In this document: one piece after another, positions 48,311 through 56,724 of the stretch
Layout of the letters: every line of letters starts with the position of its first letter
Position numbering within the stretch: position 1 is the first letter of the stretch
NCBI RefSeq assembly: GCF_040655735.1
Contig: NZ_JBFAKK010000002.1
Span: 1 to 64,000, forward strand
Length of the DNA: 64,000 bases
Source: Phytomonospora sp040655735
GTDB lineage: Bacteria; Actinomycetota; Actinomycetes; Mycobacteriales; Micromonosporaceae
Reading direction: 5' to 3'
Position numbers and translations under genes: made by a program
The notes under the pieces: model-generated
Database searches by the model: none
What the model was told of the DNA's origin: nothing
What the model saw: only the letters and a program-made list of their open reading frames with translations

Positions 48311-49257
48311 GCACGAAGACCGAACGCATCGACCGCCTCGCCGAGCTGACCGCTCGCACCGACGAAGGCGGGCACGGCCTTTGGTACGAGGCCTTCCGGC
48401 GGCTGCGGCGCAGCCCCCTGGCGATCACCGGTGCCGTGATCATCGCGATCTTCGTGCTGATCGCGATCCTCGCGCCCTGGCTCGCGCCCTACGACCCCGC
48501 CTCGCAGCTGTGGCTCAGCGAGATCCGCGGCTCCGAGGGCTTCATCCCCGGCCCGCGACCCGAGAACTGGCTCGGCGTCGACGGTCTGGGCCGCGACGAG
48601 CTGTCCCGGCTCATCATCGGCTCGCGGCAGTCGCTGCTGGTCGGCGTCGTCGCGACCCTCCTCGGCTTCACCGTCGGCGCCATCCTCGGCGGCCTGTCCG
48701 GCGCCTTCCTCGGCATGTTCGGCAAGCCCGGCCGCTGGATCGACTCGGTCCTCATGCGCTTCAACGACATGGCGCTCGCCGTGCCGTCGCTGCTGCTGGC
48801 CATCAGCGTCGCCACGATCCTGGGACAGGGCCTGGTGACCGTCATGATCGCCGTCGGTGTCACCCAGGTCCCGGTGTTCGCCCGGCTCCTGCGCGGCTCG
48901 ATGCTCGCCCAGTCGCACTCCGACTACGTGCTCGCCTCGACCGCGCTCGGCGTGCGCAAGAAGCGGATCGTGCTCAATCACATCCTGCCCAACTCGATGA
49001 GCCCGGTTCTGGTGCAGGCCACGCTGAGCCTCGCCACCGCGATCATCGAGGCCGCCGGGCTGTCCTTCCTCGGACTCGGCGGCGCCGACGCCTCCAACCC
49101 CGAGTGGGGCGTCATGCTCGCCGACTCGCAGCAGTACCTGGCCACGAACCTGCGCCTGGCGGTCTACCCGGCCGTCGCGATCATCATCACCGCGCTCGGC
49201 TTCACCCTTCTCGGTGAGGCCATGCGCGAGGCGCTCGACCCGAAGCTGCGGAAGTAG
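48307..49257 (+). CDS. dppC: Peptide ABC transporter permease, DppC type
   Basis: 316 residues, six transmembrane helices. It starts with a cytoplasmic stretch of about 35 residues before RRLRRSPLAITGAVIIAIFVLIAILAPWLAPYDP, followed by ENWLGVDGLGRDELSRLIIGSRQSLLVGV, the DppC/OppC_N pattern. The EAA loop is SDYVLASTALGVRKKRIVLNHILPNSMSPV. Pairs with DppB. The ATG overlaps the dppB stop; the first ATPase gene starts 11 bases after its stop. Confidence 0.94.
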   Translation: MSTKTERIDRLAELTARTDEGGHGLWYEAFRRLRRSPLAITGAVIIAIFVLIAILAPWLAPYDPASQLWLSEIRGSEGFIPGPRPENWLGVDGLGRDELSRLIIGSRQSLLVGVVATLLGFTVGAILGGLSGAFLGMFGKPGRWIDSVLMRFNDMALAVPSLLLAISVATILGQGLVTVMIAVGVTQVPVFARLLRGSMLAQSHSDYVLASTALGVRKKRIVLNHILPNSMSPVLVQATLSLATAIIEAAGLSFLGLGGADASNPEWGVMLADSQQYLATNLRLAVYPAVAIIITALGFTLLGEAMREALDPKLRK

Positions 49258-49268
49258 GGACGGACACG

Positions 49269-50327
49269 ATGGCACTTCTCGAAGTAGAGGACCTCGCGGT
49301 CACCTTCCAGCGCAAGGGGACCCGGCCGGTGCACGCCGTCGACGGCGTCTCCTTCACCGTCGCCGAGGGCCAGGTCGTCGGCCTGGTCGGCGAGTCCGGC
49401 TGCGGCAAGAGCGTCACCTCGCTGGCGCTGATGGGTCTGCTGGCCAAGCGGGGCGTGAAAGTCGGCGGCCGGGCCCTTTTCGAGGGCAACGACCTGCTGA
49501 CCATGCCGAACTCGTCGCTGCGGGACATGCGCGGCTCCGAGATGGCGATGATCTTCCAGGACCCGCTGTCCTCGCTGAACCCGGTCGTCCCCATTGGACT
49601 CCAGGTGACCGAGGTGCTCAAGCGGCACCGGGGCATGAAGGGCGAGCCGGCCCAGAAGGAGGCCGCCGACCTGCTCGACCGCGTCGGCATCCCCGACCCG
49701 CGCCGGCGGCTCAAGGAGTACCCGCACCAGTTGTCGGGCGGCATGCGGCAGCGCGCGCTGATCGCCATGGCGGTGGCGTGCAAGCCCCGGCTGCTCATCG
49801 CCGACGAGCCGACCACGGCGCTCGACGTGACCATCCAGGCCCAGATCCTCGAACTGCTCAAGGAACTGGTGGCGCAGGAGGGCACCGCGCTGATCATGAT
49901 CACCCACGACCTCGGGGTGGTCGCCGGTCTGTGCGACGAGATCAACGTGATGTACGCCGGACGGGTCGTCGAGGCCGCCGCCCGCAGGCCGCTGTTCGCC
50001 AACCCGACGCACCCGTACTCGGTGGGGCTGCTGGGATCCATCCCGCGGCTCGACGCGCCGAAGGGCGAGAAGCTGCGGCCGATCCCCGGTTCGGTCCGCG
50101 ACAACATCGCCTGGGTCGACGGTTGCGCTTTCGCGCCGAGGTGCGCCCACCGCACCGACGAGTGCCTCGACGGTCCGCCGGCGCTCGTGCAGACCTACAC
50201 CGGCCACTCCTACCGTTGCGTGAACCCGTTCACCAGCGACGAGGTGGAGGCCGCCGCCGCGTCGGCACCGATCCTGCGCGCACCGGCCATTGTGGACCCC
50301 TCGACCGAGACGGACGGTGAAAGATGA
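49269..50327 (+). CDS. dppD: Peptide ABC transporter ATP-binding protein, DppD type
   Basis: 352 residues. Walker A GESGCGKS, Q-loop with MIFQDPLSSLNPV, ABC signature QLSGGMRQRALIAMA, Walker B LLIADEPTTALD, and the His switch ITHDLGV. The C-terminal oligopeptide/dipeptide extension has the cysteine cluster GCAFAPRCAHRTDECLDGPP. It energises import together with DppF. Overlaps dppF by four bases (ATGA). Confidence 0.95.
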   Translation: MALLEVEDLAVTFQRKGTRPVHAVDGVSFTVAEGQVVGLVGESGCGKSVTSLALMGLLAKRGVKVGGRALFEGNDLLTMPNSSLRDMRGSEMAMIFQDPLSSLNPVVPIGLQVTEVLKRHRGMKGEPAQKEAADLLDRVGIPDPRRRLKEYPHQLSGGMRQRALIAMAVACKPRLLIADEPTTALDVTIQAQILELLKELVAQEGTALIMITHDLGVVAGLCDEINVMYAGRVVEAAARRPLFANPTHPYSVGLLGSIPRLDAPKGEKLRPIPGSVRDNIAWVDGCAFAPRCAHRTDECLDGPPALVQTYTGHSYRCVNPFTSDEVEAAAASAPILRAPAIVDPSTETDGER

Positions 50328-51367
50328 GCCTGCTATCCGTACGCGACCTCAAAGTCCACTTCCCGATCAAGCGGGGCGCGCTCTTCGACCGCACCGTCGG
50401 GCACGTCTACGCCGTCGACGGGGTCTCCCTCGACGTCGAGCAGGGCCAGACCTACGGCCTGGTCGGCGAGTCCGGTTGCGGGAAGAGCACCCTGGGCCGC
50501 GCGGTCCTGCGGCTGGTCGACGTGACCGCAGGGCAGGTCCTCTTCGACGGCACCGATCTGGCCTCGCTGGGCGCCGAGCCGATGCGCAAGGAGCGCCGCC
50601 GGCTCCAGATGGTCTTCCAGGACCCGATGTCGAGCCTCGACCCGCGCCAGAACGTCGAGTCGATCCTGTCCGAGGGCCTCGCCGCGCACGGGATGATCGG
50701 CGACCGCAAGGCCCGCCGCGCGCACATCCAGCAGACCCTCGACGCCGTCGGCCTGCCCAGCGGCGCGCTGAGCCGCTACCCGCACGAGTTCTCCGGCGGT
50801 CAGCGGCAGCGCATCGGCATCGCCCGCGCGCTGGTCCTCAAGCCCGACGTCATCATCGCCGACGAGCCGGTCTCCGCGCTCGACGTGTCGGTGCAGGCGC
50901 AGGTCATCAACCTGCTGGAGGAACTGCAGGACGATCTCGGGCTGACCTACCTCGTCATCGCCCACGACCTGGCGGTCGTGCGGCACATCAGCGACACGAT
51001 CGGCGTCATGTACCTCGGCGGAATCGTCGAGGAGGCGCCCAGCGACGTGCTCTACGTCAGTCCGCGCCATCCGTACACGAAGGCGCTGATGTCGGCGGTT
51101 CCCGTGCCGGACCCCGAGGTCGAGGACACCCGCGAGCGCGTGCTGCTCAAGGGCGACCTGCCCTCGCCGGCGAACCCGCCGTCGGGCTGCCGGTTCCACA
51201 CGCGGTGCCCGTGGCGGCAGGAGACCCGTTGCGACACCGAGCGGCCGGAGCTGACGCTGGTCGCCGAGGGGCACAAGGTCGCCTGCCACTGGGCCGCCGA
51301 GATCGAGGCCGGCCAGATCCAGCCGAACAGCGAGGCGGTGGTCGCCGCGGCCGAGGTCGCGGCGTGA
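50324..51367 (+). CDS. dppF: Peptide ABC transporter ATP-binding protein, DppF type
   Basis: 347 residues. Walker A GESGCGKST, Q-loop MVFQDPMSSLDPRQ, signature FSGGQRQRIGIARAL, Walker B VIIADEPVSALDVS, His switch IAHDLAVV, and the C-terminal extension PSGCRFHTRCPWRQETRCDTERPEL with the Cys motif of the family. Second ATPase of the importer and last gene of the five-gene operon. Confidence 0.95.
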   Translation: MSLLSVRDLKVHFPIKRGALFDRTVGHVYAVDGVSLDVEQGQTYGLVGESGCGKSTLGRAVLRLVDVTAGQVLFDGTDLASLGAEPMRKERRRLQMVFQDPMSSLDPRQNVESILSEGLAAHGMIGDRKARRAHIQQTLDAVGLPSGALSRYPHEFSGGQRQRIGIARALVLKPDVIIADEPVSALDVSVQAQVINLLEELQDDLGLTYLVIAHDLAVVRHISDTIGVMYLGGIVEEAPSDVLYVSPRHPYTKALMSAVPVPDPEVEDTRERVLLKGDLPSPANPPSGCRFHTRCPWRQETRCDTERPELTLVAEGHKVACHWAAEIEAGQIQPNSEAVVAAAEVAA

Positions 51368-51401
51368 GGAATCCGGCCGACGGTGGCCATCGGCGGCGGG
51401 C

Positions 51402-51617
51402 ATGGCCGACACTGGATTCATGAGCGCGAACGAGAAGGATACGGGCAAGAGCCGTACCGGCTTCGCGGTGTGGATCGCGATCGGCATCGCCATGGGCGCG
51501 GTGTTGGGTCAGGTCGCCTTCGACAACATCGCGATCGGCGTCGGCTTCGGTGTCGCGATGGGTGTGGCGCTGGGGTTGGCCTTCGACAGCGGTAAGAAGA
51601 CGGACGGCAAGGACTGA
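51402..51617 (+). CDS. Small membrane protein with glycine-zipper helices
   Basis: 71 residues, or 65 if ATG 51420 is the start. Two hydrophobic helices rich in small residues (GFAVWIAIGIAMGAVLGQVAF and AIGVGFGVAMGVALGLAFDSG) with a polar N-terminus and a lysine-rich tail. GxxxG spacing suggests oligomerisation in the membrane. Homologous small proteins are common in actinobacteria, but no function is known to me. It lies 34 bases after dppF and may be read from that operon. Confidence 0.65.
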   Translation: MADTGFMSANEKDTGKSRTGFAVWIAIGIAMGAVLGQVAFDNIAIGVGFGVAMGVALGLAFDSGKKTDGKD

Positions 51618-51666
51618 TCCACCCCGGTCGATCCGCTTGTCACACCTCCATGTTGAAATGCCCGGC

Positions 51667-52500
51667 ATGGATCGCGACGCTGCTTTCGCCGCGCTGCAAC
51701 AGTTCTGCGCCGACCGGCTCGGGGCAGAACTCGCCGCCGAGTACCTGAGGCTCGCCCGGCCGGGTTTCTCCCTCACCTGCGCCGAGCCGGGTGAGGCGAC
51801 CGGGGAGTGCCGTTTCGGTGGGCGGGCGATGCTCGCGCCGGGTACGCCGTGGCCGAGGTGCGACGGTCATCCGCTGAGTTTGATCGCGGTACTGGACACC
51901 GATGCGCTCGGTTCCTGGCTCGACGGGATCGTGCCGCCGGGCACCGGGCTGCTCAACTTCTTCTGTCTCGACAGCGATTCCGACCACGCCGACCCGGTGG
52001 CCTTCGACATCGCCGGGAAGCACTCGGCCTCGGCGCCGCAGATCGGCGTGGTCATCGCGGCTCCGGCCGCCACGGCCGTCGAGACCGGAGCGCCCGAACG
52101 CGCGAGCGAGTTCGAGGCGGAGGAGTGGAAGGCGACTGCGGGGTTCTGCTTCCCCGACGACTGGGACCCGGCCTGGAATCTGATGTTCCCCGGGACCGGC
52201 GCCGACCACTACGCGCTGCGGTCGAGGATCCTCGATCAGCTCACCGACTGGGACGAGCGGCCCGGCGCGGTGGTGTCCGAGGACATCGCCTTCGGCCGCC
52301 CGCAGTTCCCGACCGGCAGCGCGCCCTACATCGGCGACGGCTCCGATCCCAACGACTACCACCACCTGCTGCAACTCGGCGGGAACGAGCGTGAGTGGTT
52401 CATCGGCGGGGAGGGCGGCGTCATGCACTGGTCCATCCCGTCGGCGGCGCTGCGGGCCGGGGACTTCAGCCGGGCCGTCCCGACTCCGGACCACTTCTAG
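51667..52500 (+). CDS. DUF1963 (YwqG-like) protein
   Basis: 277 residues. The DUF1963/YwqG outline is visible: TGECRFGGRAMLAPGTPWPRC, HPLSLIAVLDTDAL, TGLLNFFCLDSDSD, the later TDWDERPG, YHHLLQLGGNEREWFIGGEGGVMHWSIP and an aromatic end. Biochemical function of the family is not established. ATG 51667 (MDRDAAFAALQQF) is preferred over ATG 51658, because the tandem copy starts at the same codon with the same upstream CCGGC. Intact member of a tandem duplication. Confidence 0.8.
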   Translation: MDRDAAFAALQQFCADRLGAELAAEYLRLARPGFSLTCAEPGEATGECRFGGRAMLAPGTPWPRCDGHPLSLIAVLDTDALGSWLDGIVPPGTGLLNFFCLDSDSDHADPVAFDIAGKHSASAPQIGVVIAAPAATAVETGAPERASEFEAEEWKATAGFCFPDDWDPAWNLMFPGTGADHYALRSRILDQLTDWDERPGAVVSEDIAFGRPQFPTGSAPYIGDGSDPNDYHHLLQLGGNEREWFIGGEGGVMHWSIPSAALRAGDFSRAVPTPDHF

Positions 52501-52509
52501 GAGTCCGGC

Positions 52510-52874
52510 ATGGATCGTGAGGCCACTTTCGAGGCCCTGTACCGCTTCTGCGCCGACCGCCTCGGCGTCGGACTGGCCGCCGAGTTCGTGAGACTCGCCT
52601 GGCCGGTGAGAGGGGCGTCGAGATGATCGAGACGATCCGGGTGTCCTCGCCGAAGCTGGGCGTCGCCTTCGGCCGGCCGGACTTCCCCTCCGGCGGTTCC
52701 CTCGCCATGGATCCCAAGATCGACTCCCGGGACCTCCACCACCTGCTCCAGCTCGGGGAGGACCACGAGTGGGAGATCGGCGGGGAGGGCGGGGTCATGC
52801 ACTGGTCCATCCCGACGGCGGCGCTGCGGGCCGGGGACTTCACCAGGGCGATCCCGACGCCCGACATGTTCTAG
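52510..52874 (+). pseudogene. Decayed tandem copy of the DUF1963 gene
   Basis: Remains of a second DUF1963 gene with its middle deleted. The first part (52510-52626) encodes MDREATFEALYRFCADRLGV and about 18 further residues matching the start of the intact gene, then meets a stop. The second part, open from ATG 52623 (ATGA overlap) to 52874, encodes about 83 residues matching the last 75 residues of the intact protein (LHHLLQLGEDHEWEIGGEGG; HWSIPTAALRAGDF). About 155 residues between them are missing and the two parts are in different frames. Translation of the second part by coupling remains possible. Confidence 0.85.
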
Positions 52875-52900
52875 GACCACCGACCCCACCGAAGGCAGAG

Positions 52901-53851
52901 ATGATCCGCCAGATCCTTTCCAGCACACCGATCCCCAACGGCACCACCATCACCGACGTCTCCTTCGCCGACCACGGCGGTTCCCCGCTCGTCGTCTGCG
53001 CCGACCGCTACGGCGGGCTGTGGATTTGGTCGCCGGCGACGGGCGAGTGGGCGGCCAAGCCGGTGCCCTTCGCACACGCCGCCGATCCGGTGATGGAGCC
53101 CTATCCCGACGCAGGCAACGAGTTCGATCACATCGCCCTGGCCGATGTCGGCGGCCGCCTGCTTCTTGCGGGCGGCGGCGACGAGCAGGAGCCGGCGGTG
53201 TGGGACTTCGAGACCGGCGAGATCGTCGCACGGGTGCCGGTCACCGGCGCCTACCTCACCGACATCGTGGCCGTCGGCGGCGCTTTCGTGACCGCCGAGC
53301 AGTACGCCGAGCGTGCGCGCTTCTGGTCGCCCGCACCGGATCGGGTGCTCGGCGAGGTCTCCTCGCTGTTCTGCCTCGCCACCGCGCGTGCGTGCGGGCA
53401 CGACCTGGTTCTGGCGGGCGGGGTCGGAGCGGTGGCGTGGGACGCCGTCACGGGCGCCAAGATCGCCTCCTGCTACGTCGATGACAACGACGAGCGGATC
53501 TGGGGCGTGACGGCCTGCGACGCCGGCGGCCGGTCGTTCGTCGTGGGCGCCACCGAGTACGGGCGCGTGTGCGTGTGGAACTTCGACGCGGGCGGCACGG
53601 AGGAGGACTACGCGCAGGTCAAGGCCGCCGAAGGCGAGCTGGAGGACGTCGAGGTGCTCACCGTCGACGGCCGCGTCCTGGCGGTCACGGCCGCCGACGG
53701 GGGCGGCCTGCGGCTGTGGAACGTCCCGGATCTCGGCGAGGCGGGGCACGTCAGCGGCCACGAGGTGAGCGTGATGGAGAAGGCGCTCGTCGACGGCCGC
53801 GAGGTCCTGATCACCGGCGGAAACGACGGCACGATCCGCTTCTGGCGCTAG
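52901..53851 (+). CDS. WD40-like beta-propeller protein
   Basis: 316 residues built of six to seven repeats ending in W-D/W-x motifs: GGLWIWSPATGEW, PAVWDFETGEIVAR, RARFWSPAP, VAWDAVTGAKIAS, GRVCVWNFDAGG, LRLWNVPDL and GTIRFWR. Each repeat begins with a beta-rich hydrophobic strand, as in WD40 propellers. Cytosolic, no signal peptide; probably a protein-interaction scaffold. ATG 52901. Its stop shares CTAG with the stop of the convergent TetR gene. Confidence 0.85.
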   Translation: MIRQILSSTPIPNGTTITDVSFADHGGSPLVVCADRYGGLWIWSPATGEWAAKPVPFAHAADPVMEPYPDAGNEFDHIALADVGGRLLLAGGGDEQEPAVWDFETGEIVARVPVTGAYLTDIVAVGGAFVTAEQYAERARFWSPAPDRVLGEVSSLFCLATARACGHDLVLAGGVGAVAWDAVTGAKIASCYVDDNDERIWGVTACDAGGRSFVVGATEYGRVCVWNFDAGGTEEDYAQVKAAEGELEDVEVLTVDGRVLAVTAADGGGLRLWNVPDLGEAGHVSGHEVSVMEKALVDGREVLITGGNDGTIRFWR

Positions 53852-54426
53852 GAGGCCAGTTCCCGCTCGACCGCCGCGACGACGATCTCGCCCGCGCTCA
53901 GCACCGGCTCGGGGCTGCGCAGAGCGCGGGCGAGCACGAAGGCGCCCTCCAGGCTCGCGATCGCCGACACGGCAAGGGTTCGCGCCCTCGCCGGGGCGAT
54001 CCCGGCCTCGGTGAAGCGGGCCGCGGCCTGCTCGATCCAGTCGGTGAACACCTCGGCGGTGGCCTGCCGCAGGTCGTCGTCGGTGCTGGCGACCTCCAGC
54101 GCGATCGCGGCGATCGGGCAGGCGTCGGCGTAGTCGCCGGCCTCCAGGACCTCCGCGGCGCCGGCGAACCAGGCGCGCAGTCCGGCGACGGCGTCCTCGG
54201 CGCGCACGACGTCGAAGGTCCGGGCGTACCCGGCGCCCTCGGTGCGGATGATCTCGGCGGCCAGTTCCCTTTTACCGCCGGGAAAGAAGTGGTACAGCGA
54301 GCCGAAGGGCGCCCCGGCCTCGCCGGTGATCTGCTTGAGCCCGGTGCCGGTGTATCCGTTGCGGCGGAAGAGGCGTGCCCCGGTGTCGAGGATGCGGCGC
54401 CTCGTCGGCGACTTCGATGCGGCCAT
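53848..54426 (-). CDS. TetR-family regulator
   Basis: 192 residues. HTH: TRRRILDTGARLFRRNGYTGTGLKQITGEAGAPFGSLYHFFPGGKREL, the TetR subgroup with GSLYHHFPxGK. The C-terminal domain includes CPIAAIALEVASTDDDLRQ, as in LmrA/YxaF-type regulators (TetR_C). ATG 54426. Divergent from the hydrolase gene, and the short palindrome TAGA-N4-TCTA between the starts is a likely operator. Confidence 0.92.
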   Translation of the reverse strand: MAASKSPTRRRILDTGARLFRRNGYTGTGLKQITGEAGAPFGSLYHFFPGGKRELAAEIIRTEGAGYARTFDVVRAEDAVAGLRAWFAGAAEVLEAGDYADACPIAAIALEVASTDDDLRQATAEVFTDWIEQAAARFTEAGIAPARARTLAVSAIASLEGAFVLARALRSPEPVLSAGEIVVAAVERELAS

Positions 54427-54445
54427 GCCGCAAGTGTAGGGTCAC

Positions 54446-54461
54446 GCTAGAGCGATCTATC
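54446..54461. promoter_or_regulatory. Putative TetR operator
   Basis: TAGA (54448-54451), four bases, TCTA (54456-54459), 15 bases before the hydrolase GTG and 20 bases before the TetR start. YxaF/LmrA-type regulators are known to bind sites with a TAGA..TCTA core, which matches. Confidence 0.6.
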
Positions 54462-54474
54462 AAGAGGAGTCGCC

Positions 54475-55416
54475 GTGACCCCCGAACCGGCCCCGTCCGC
54501 GCCGCTCCTGCTGGCGGACCTGCCGTCCGGCCCGATGCACTATCGCGCCGAAGGCCCCGCGAACGCGCCGCCGATCGTCTTCCTGCACGGCCCGCTCATG
54601 GACGGATCGGTCTGGGACGACGTCGTCGGCCGGCTCCGCGACGGCTACCGATGCATCACCCCGACCCTCCCCCTCGGCGCGCACCGCCTCCCCATGCCGG
54701 CTGACGCCGACCTGTCCATCCGGGGCGTGGCGCTGCTCGTCGAGGAGTTCCTGGAGGCCCTGGACCTCACCGGTGCCACGCTCGTCCTCAACGACTGGGG
54801 CGGCGCCCAGGTCCTTCTCTCCGAGCGCCGGACCGAACGCCTCGGCCGGGTCGTGCTCACCTCCTGCGAGGCCTTCGACAACTACCCGCCCGGCACCCCC
54901 GGCCGCACCCTGCGCGCCGCCGCCCGCGTCCCCGGCGGCCTGTGGCTGCTGTCGCGGCTCTCCGGGTCGCGTGCCTACCGTCGTGCGCCCAACGGCTGGG
55001 GCGCCATGAGCAAGCGGTCCGTGCCCGCCGCGATGATGGACGCCTGGTTCGCGCCCTCGCGGCAGTCCCCGCTCGTGCGCCGCGACCTGCGCAAGTACCT
55101 GCTGTCGGTGCCCCCGCGCGAAACGCTGCTCGCCTGGTCGGAGGCCATGCGGGGGTACGCCGACCCCGTCCTGGTGGTGTGGGCGGCCGAGGACCGGCTC
55201 ATGCCCCGCGAGCACGGCCGGCTCCTGACGGAGCTGTTCGCCGACGCCCGGCTCGTCGAACTCGACGACTGCCGGACACTGATTCCCCTCGACCGGCCGG
55301 AAGCGCTCGCCGGCGAGATCGTCCGCTTCGTCGGCAACGGGACCGTTGTCCAGCCGTTATACCACCGTGATCGGGGCGGCGAAGATCAACCCGAACGGAG
55401 GAGGCCCGCGCGCTGA
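54475..55416 (+). CDS. Alpha/beta hydrolase with Asp nucleophile, catalytic His not apparent
   Basis: 313 residues. Fold motifs: oxyanion region VFLHGPLMDGSVWDDVV, nucleophile elbow TLVLNDWGGAQVLLS (Asp as in haloalkane dehalogenase and epoxide hydrolase relatives) and acid-strand VLVVWAAEDRLMPREHG. At the place of the catalytic His the sequence reads VELDDCRTLIPLDRPEALA, with Arg/Thr and no His. The same TLIPxDxP ending is, as I recall, frequent in an actinobacterial subgroup. GTG 54475 with AGAGGAG. Regulated by the divergent TetR. Confidence 0.8.
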   Translation: MTPEPAPSAPLLLADLPSGPMHYRAEGPANAPPIVFLHGPLMDGSVWDDVVGRLRDGYRCITPTLPLGAHRLPMPADADLSIRGVALLVEEFLEALDLTGATLVLNDWGGAQVLLSERRTERLGRVVLTSCEAFDNYPPGTPGRTLRAAARVPGGLWLLSRLSGSRAYRRAPNGWGAMSKRSVPAAMMDAWFAPSRQSPLVRRDLRKYLLSVPPRETLLAWSEAMRGYADPVLVVWAAEDRLMPREHGRLLTELFADARLVELDDCRTLIPLDRPEALAGEIVRFVGNGTVVQPLYHRDRGGEDQPERRRPAR

Positions 55417-55441
55417 GCATCTGAAATCTGTTTCGGGGGTG

Positions 55442-55469
55442 TTGCGCGCGCCACGTTTGCCTCTATGCT
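55442..55469 (+). promoter_or_regulatory. Possible promoter of the lectin-like membrane protein gene
   Basis: TTGCGC (55442-55447), 16 bases, TATGCT (55464-55469), with a small hairpin GGGAC / GTCCC in the leader and GGAGGTG before ATG 55513. Confidence 0.45.
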
Positions 55470-55512
55470 GACCCGCACGGGACCACGCCCTAGGTCCCGC
55501 TGGAGGTGTGGC

Positions 55513-56202
55513 ATGCGGTCCAAAGACGCGCTGATCGCGGGTGTGGTGGCGCTGCTGGCGTTCGGTACGGTTTTCACCGGCCTGAGCGTGATTCGCGGCG
55601 AATTCCGCGACAACACCGTCGACATGTACCGCGACTACGACAGCGGCGAGCCCGGCGGTCGCGATTTCGCTTTGCCCGACTCCGGAAACGATCCCGCTGC
55701 CGCGTCCCCCGCCGCCGGACCGGAGGTCCCCCTCGCCGACGGCGCCTACGTCCTGCGGCCCGCGCACTCCCTCAAGTGCCTGGCCGGAGCCGACGTCGAC
55801 GGCCGCGTGCTCCTTGTCCAGCGGACCTGCCTGCTCGGCGAGAAGGCCCCCGTCCAGCCCGAGACGATGCCCACGATCCAGCTGACCGAGACCGGCGGCG
55901 GAAACTACCTCGTGCAGCTGGCCGGGGCGGCCGGGCTGTGCATGACCGTCGACTACGGGATCGGCGAGGAGGGGCGCCTGGTCGGACAGCAGGAATGCAA
56001 TCCCGGCCTCTATCACCAGCGCTTTATTCTCAAAGCGGTGAAAAGCCCCGTGGCGGGTGGATTCCAGATTCGTCCCGAACACAGCGAACTGTGTTTGACC
56101 GTCCCGAAGAGCAGCACCAAGTCGGGCGTTTCACTCGTGCAATCCGAGTGTAAGAAGAATGCGGCCAACCAAGAGTTCATGGTCGACCCGGCGATCGTCT
56201 GA
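55513..56202 (+). CDS. Membrane-anchored ricin-B-like (beta-trefoil) protein
   Basis: 229 residues. One N-terminal transmembrane helix (LIAGVVALLAFGTVFTGLSVI) places the rest outside. Residues 75-229 look like a beta-trefoil lectin domain: YVLRPAHSLKCLAGADVDGRVLLVQRTC, YLVQLAGAAGLCMTVDYG followed by LVGQQECNP and HQRFILKAV, and FQIRPEHSELCLTVPKSSTKSGVSLVQSEC, three repeats each with a CL/CM and a later C. Such domains bind sugars. ATG 55513 with GGAGGTG. First of three consecutive single-pass membrane protein genes. Confidence 0.72.
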   Translation: MRSKDALIAGVVALLAFGTVFTGLSVIRGEFRDNTVDMYRDYDSGEPGGRDFALPDSGNDPAAASPAAGPEVPLADGAYVLRPAHSLKCLAGADVDGRVLLVQRTCLLGEKAPVQPETMPTIQLTETGGGNYLVQLAGAAGLCMTVDYGIGEEGRLVGQQECNPGLYHQRFILKAVKSPVAGGFQIRPEHSELCLTVPKSSTKSGVSLVQSECKKNAANQEFMVDPAIV

Positions 56203-56296
56203 ATCGGCTGTCCGACAGTCCCATTCCGGCCCCACTGTCACACCCTGGATCTAGAATCAAGGCAGATCTGCGTCACCGCCGGGGGAAGGACGTGGC

Positions 56297-56623
56297 ATGC
56301 CGGATTCTGTCCAGAAGTTCACCGTCCACAGGGGATTCACCAGGGTCTGCCGGACCCTGCTTCGCAGGCTCCGCACGCCGTTGATCAAGCGCGACGGGGC
56401 CCCGCAGGACCCGCACGACTCGCTCGGCGTGCACTCGGCGCTGGAGTTGCCGTGGCGTGATCCGCCGTCGGTGCGACCGCGCAGAGTGCGCGGATGGTGG
56501 CGGCGGACGCGCGATTCCTTAAACCGGAGCTTTAATCGGACGCGAGTACTGCTTGCCACGATGATCATTTCGCCGATACTGGCGATCCTCGCCGGTTCCT
56601 GCGCCTACTTGAACTCCCGGTGA
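56297..56623 (+). CDS. Small basic protein with C-terminal membrane anchor
   Basis: 108 residues, very basic (HRGFTRVCRTLLRRLRTPLIKR; VRPRRVRGWWRRTRDSLNRS), ending in one transmembrane helix (LLATMIISPILAILAGSCAYL). Tail-anchored topology with a cationic cytoplasmic part is expected; it might bind nucleic acid or acidic lipids. AAGGA upstream of ATG 56297. No family recognised. The codon use at the 3' end is less GC-rich than its neighbours (TTAAACCGGAGCTTTAATCG), which may mark foreign origin. Confidence 0.55.
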   Translation: MPDSVQKFTVHRGFTRVCRTLLRRLRTPLIKRDGAPQDPHDSLGVHSALELPWRDPPSVRPRRVRGWWRRTRDSLNRSFNRTRVLLATMIISPILAILAGSCAYLNSR

Positions 56624-56724
56624 TCATTTAGCCTCGGTCCGGTTCATCCCTTTTGTTCCGCCGCCCCCCACGCGCTCGGTGCTGTCCGTACGCTATCGCC
56701 CAAGACTGTCGAAAGGACGGGCGT

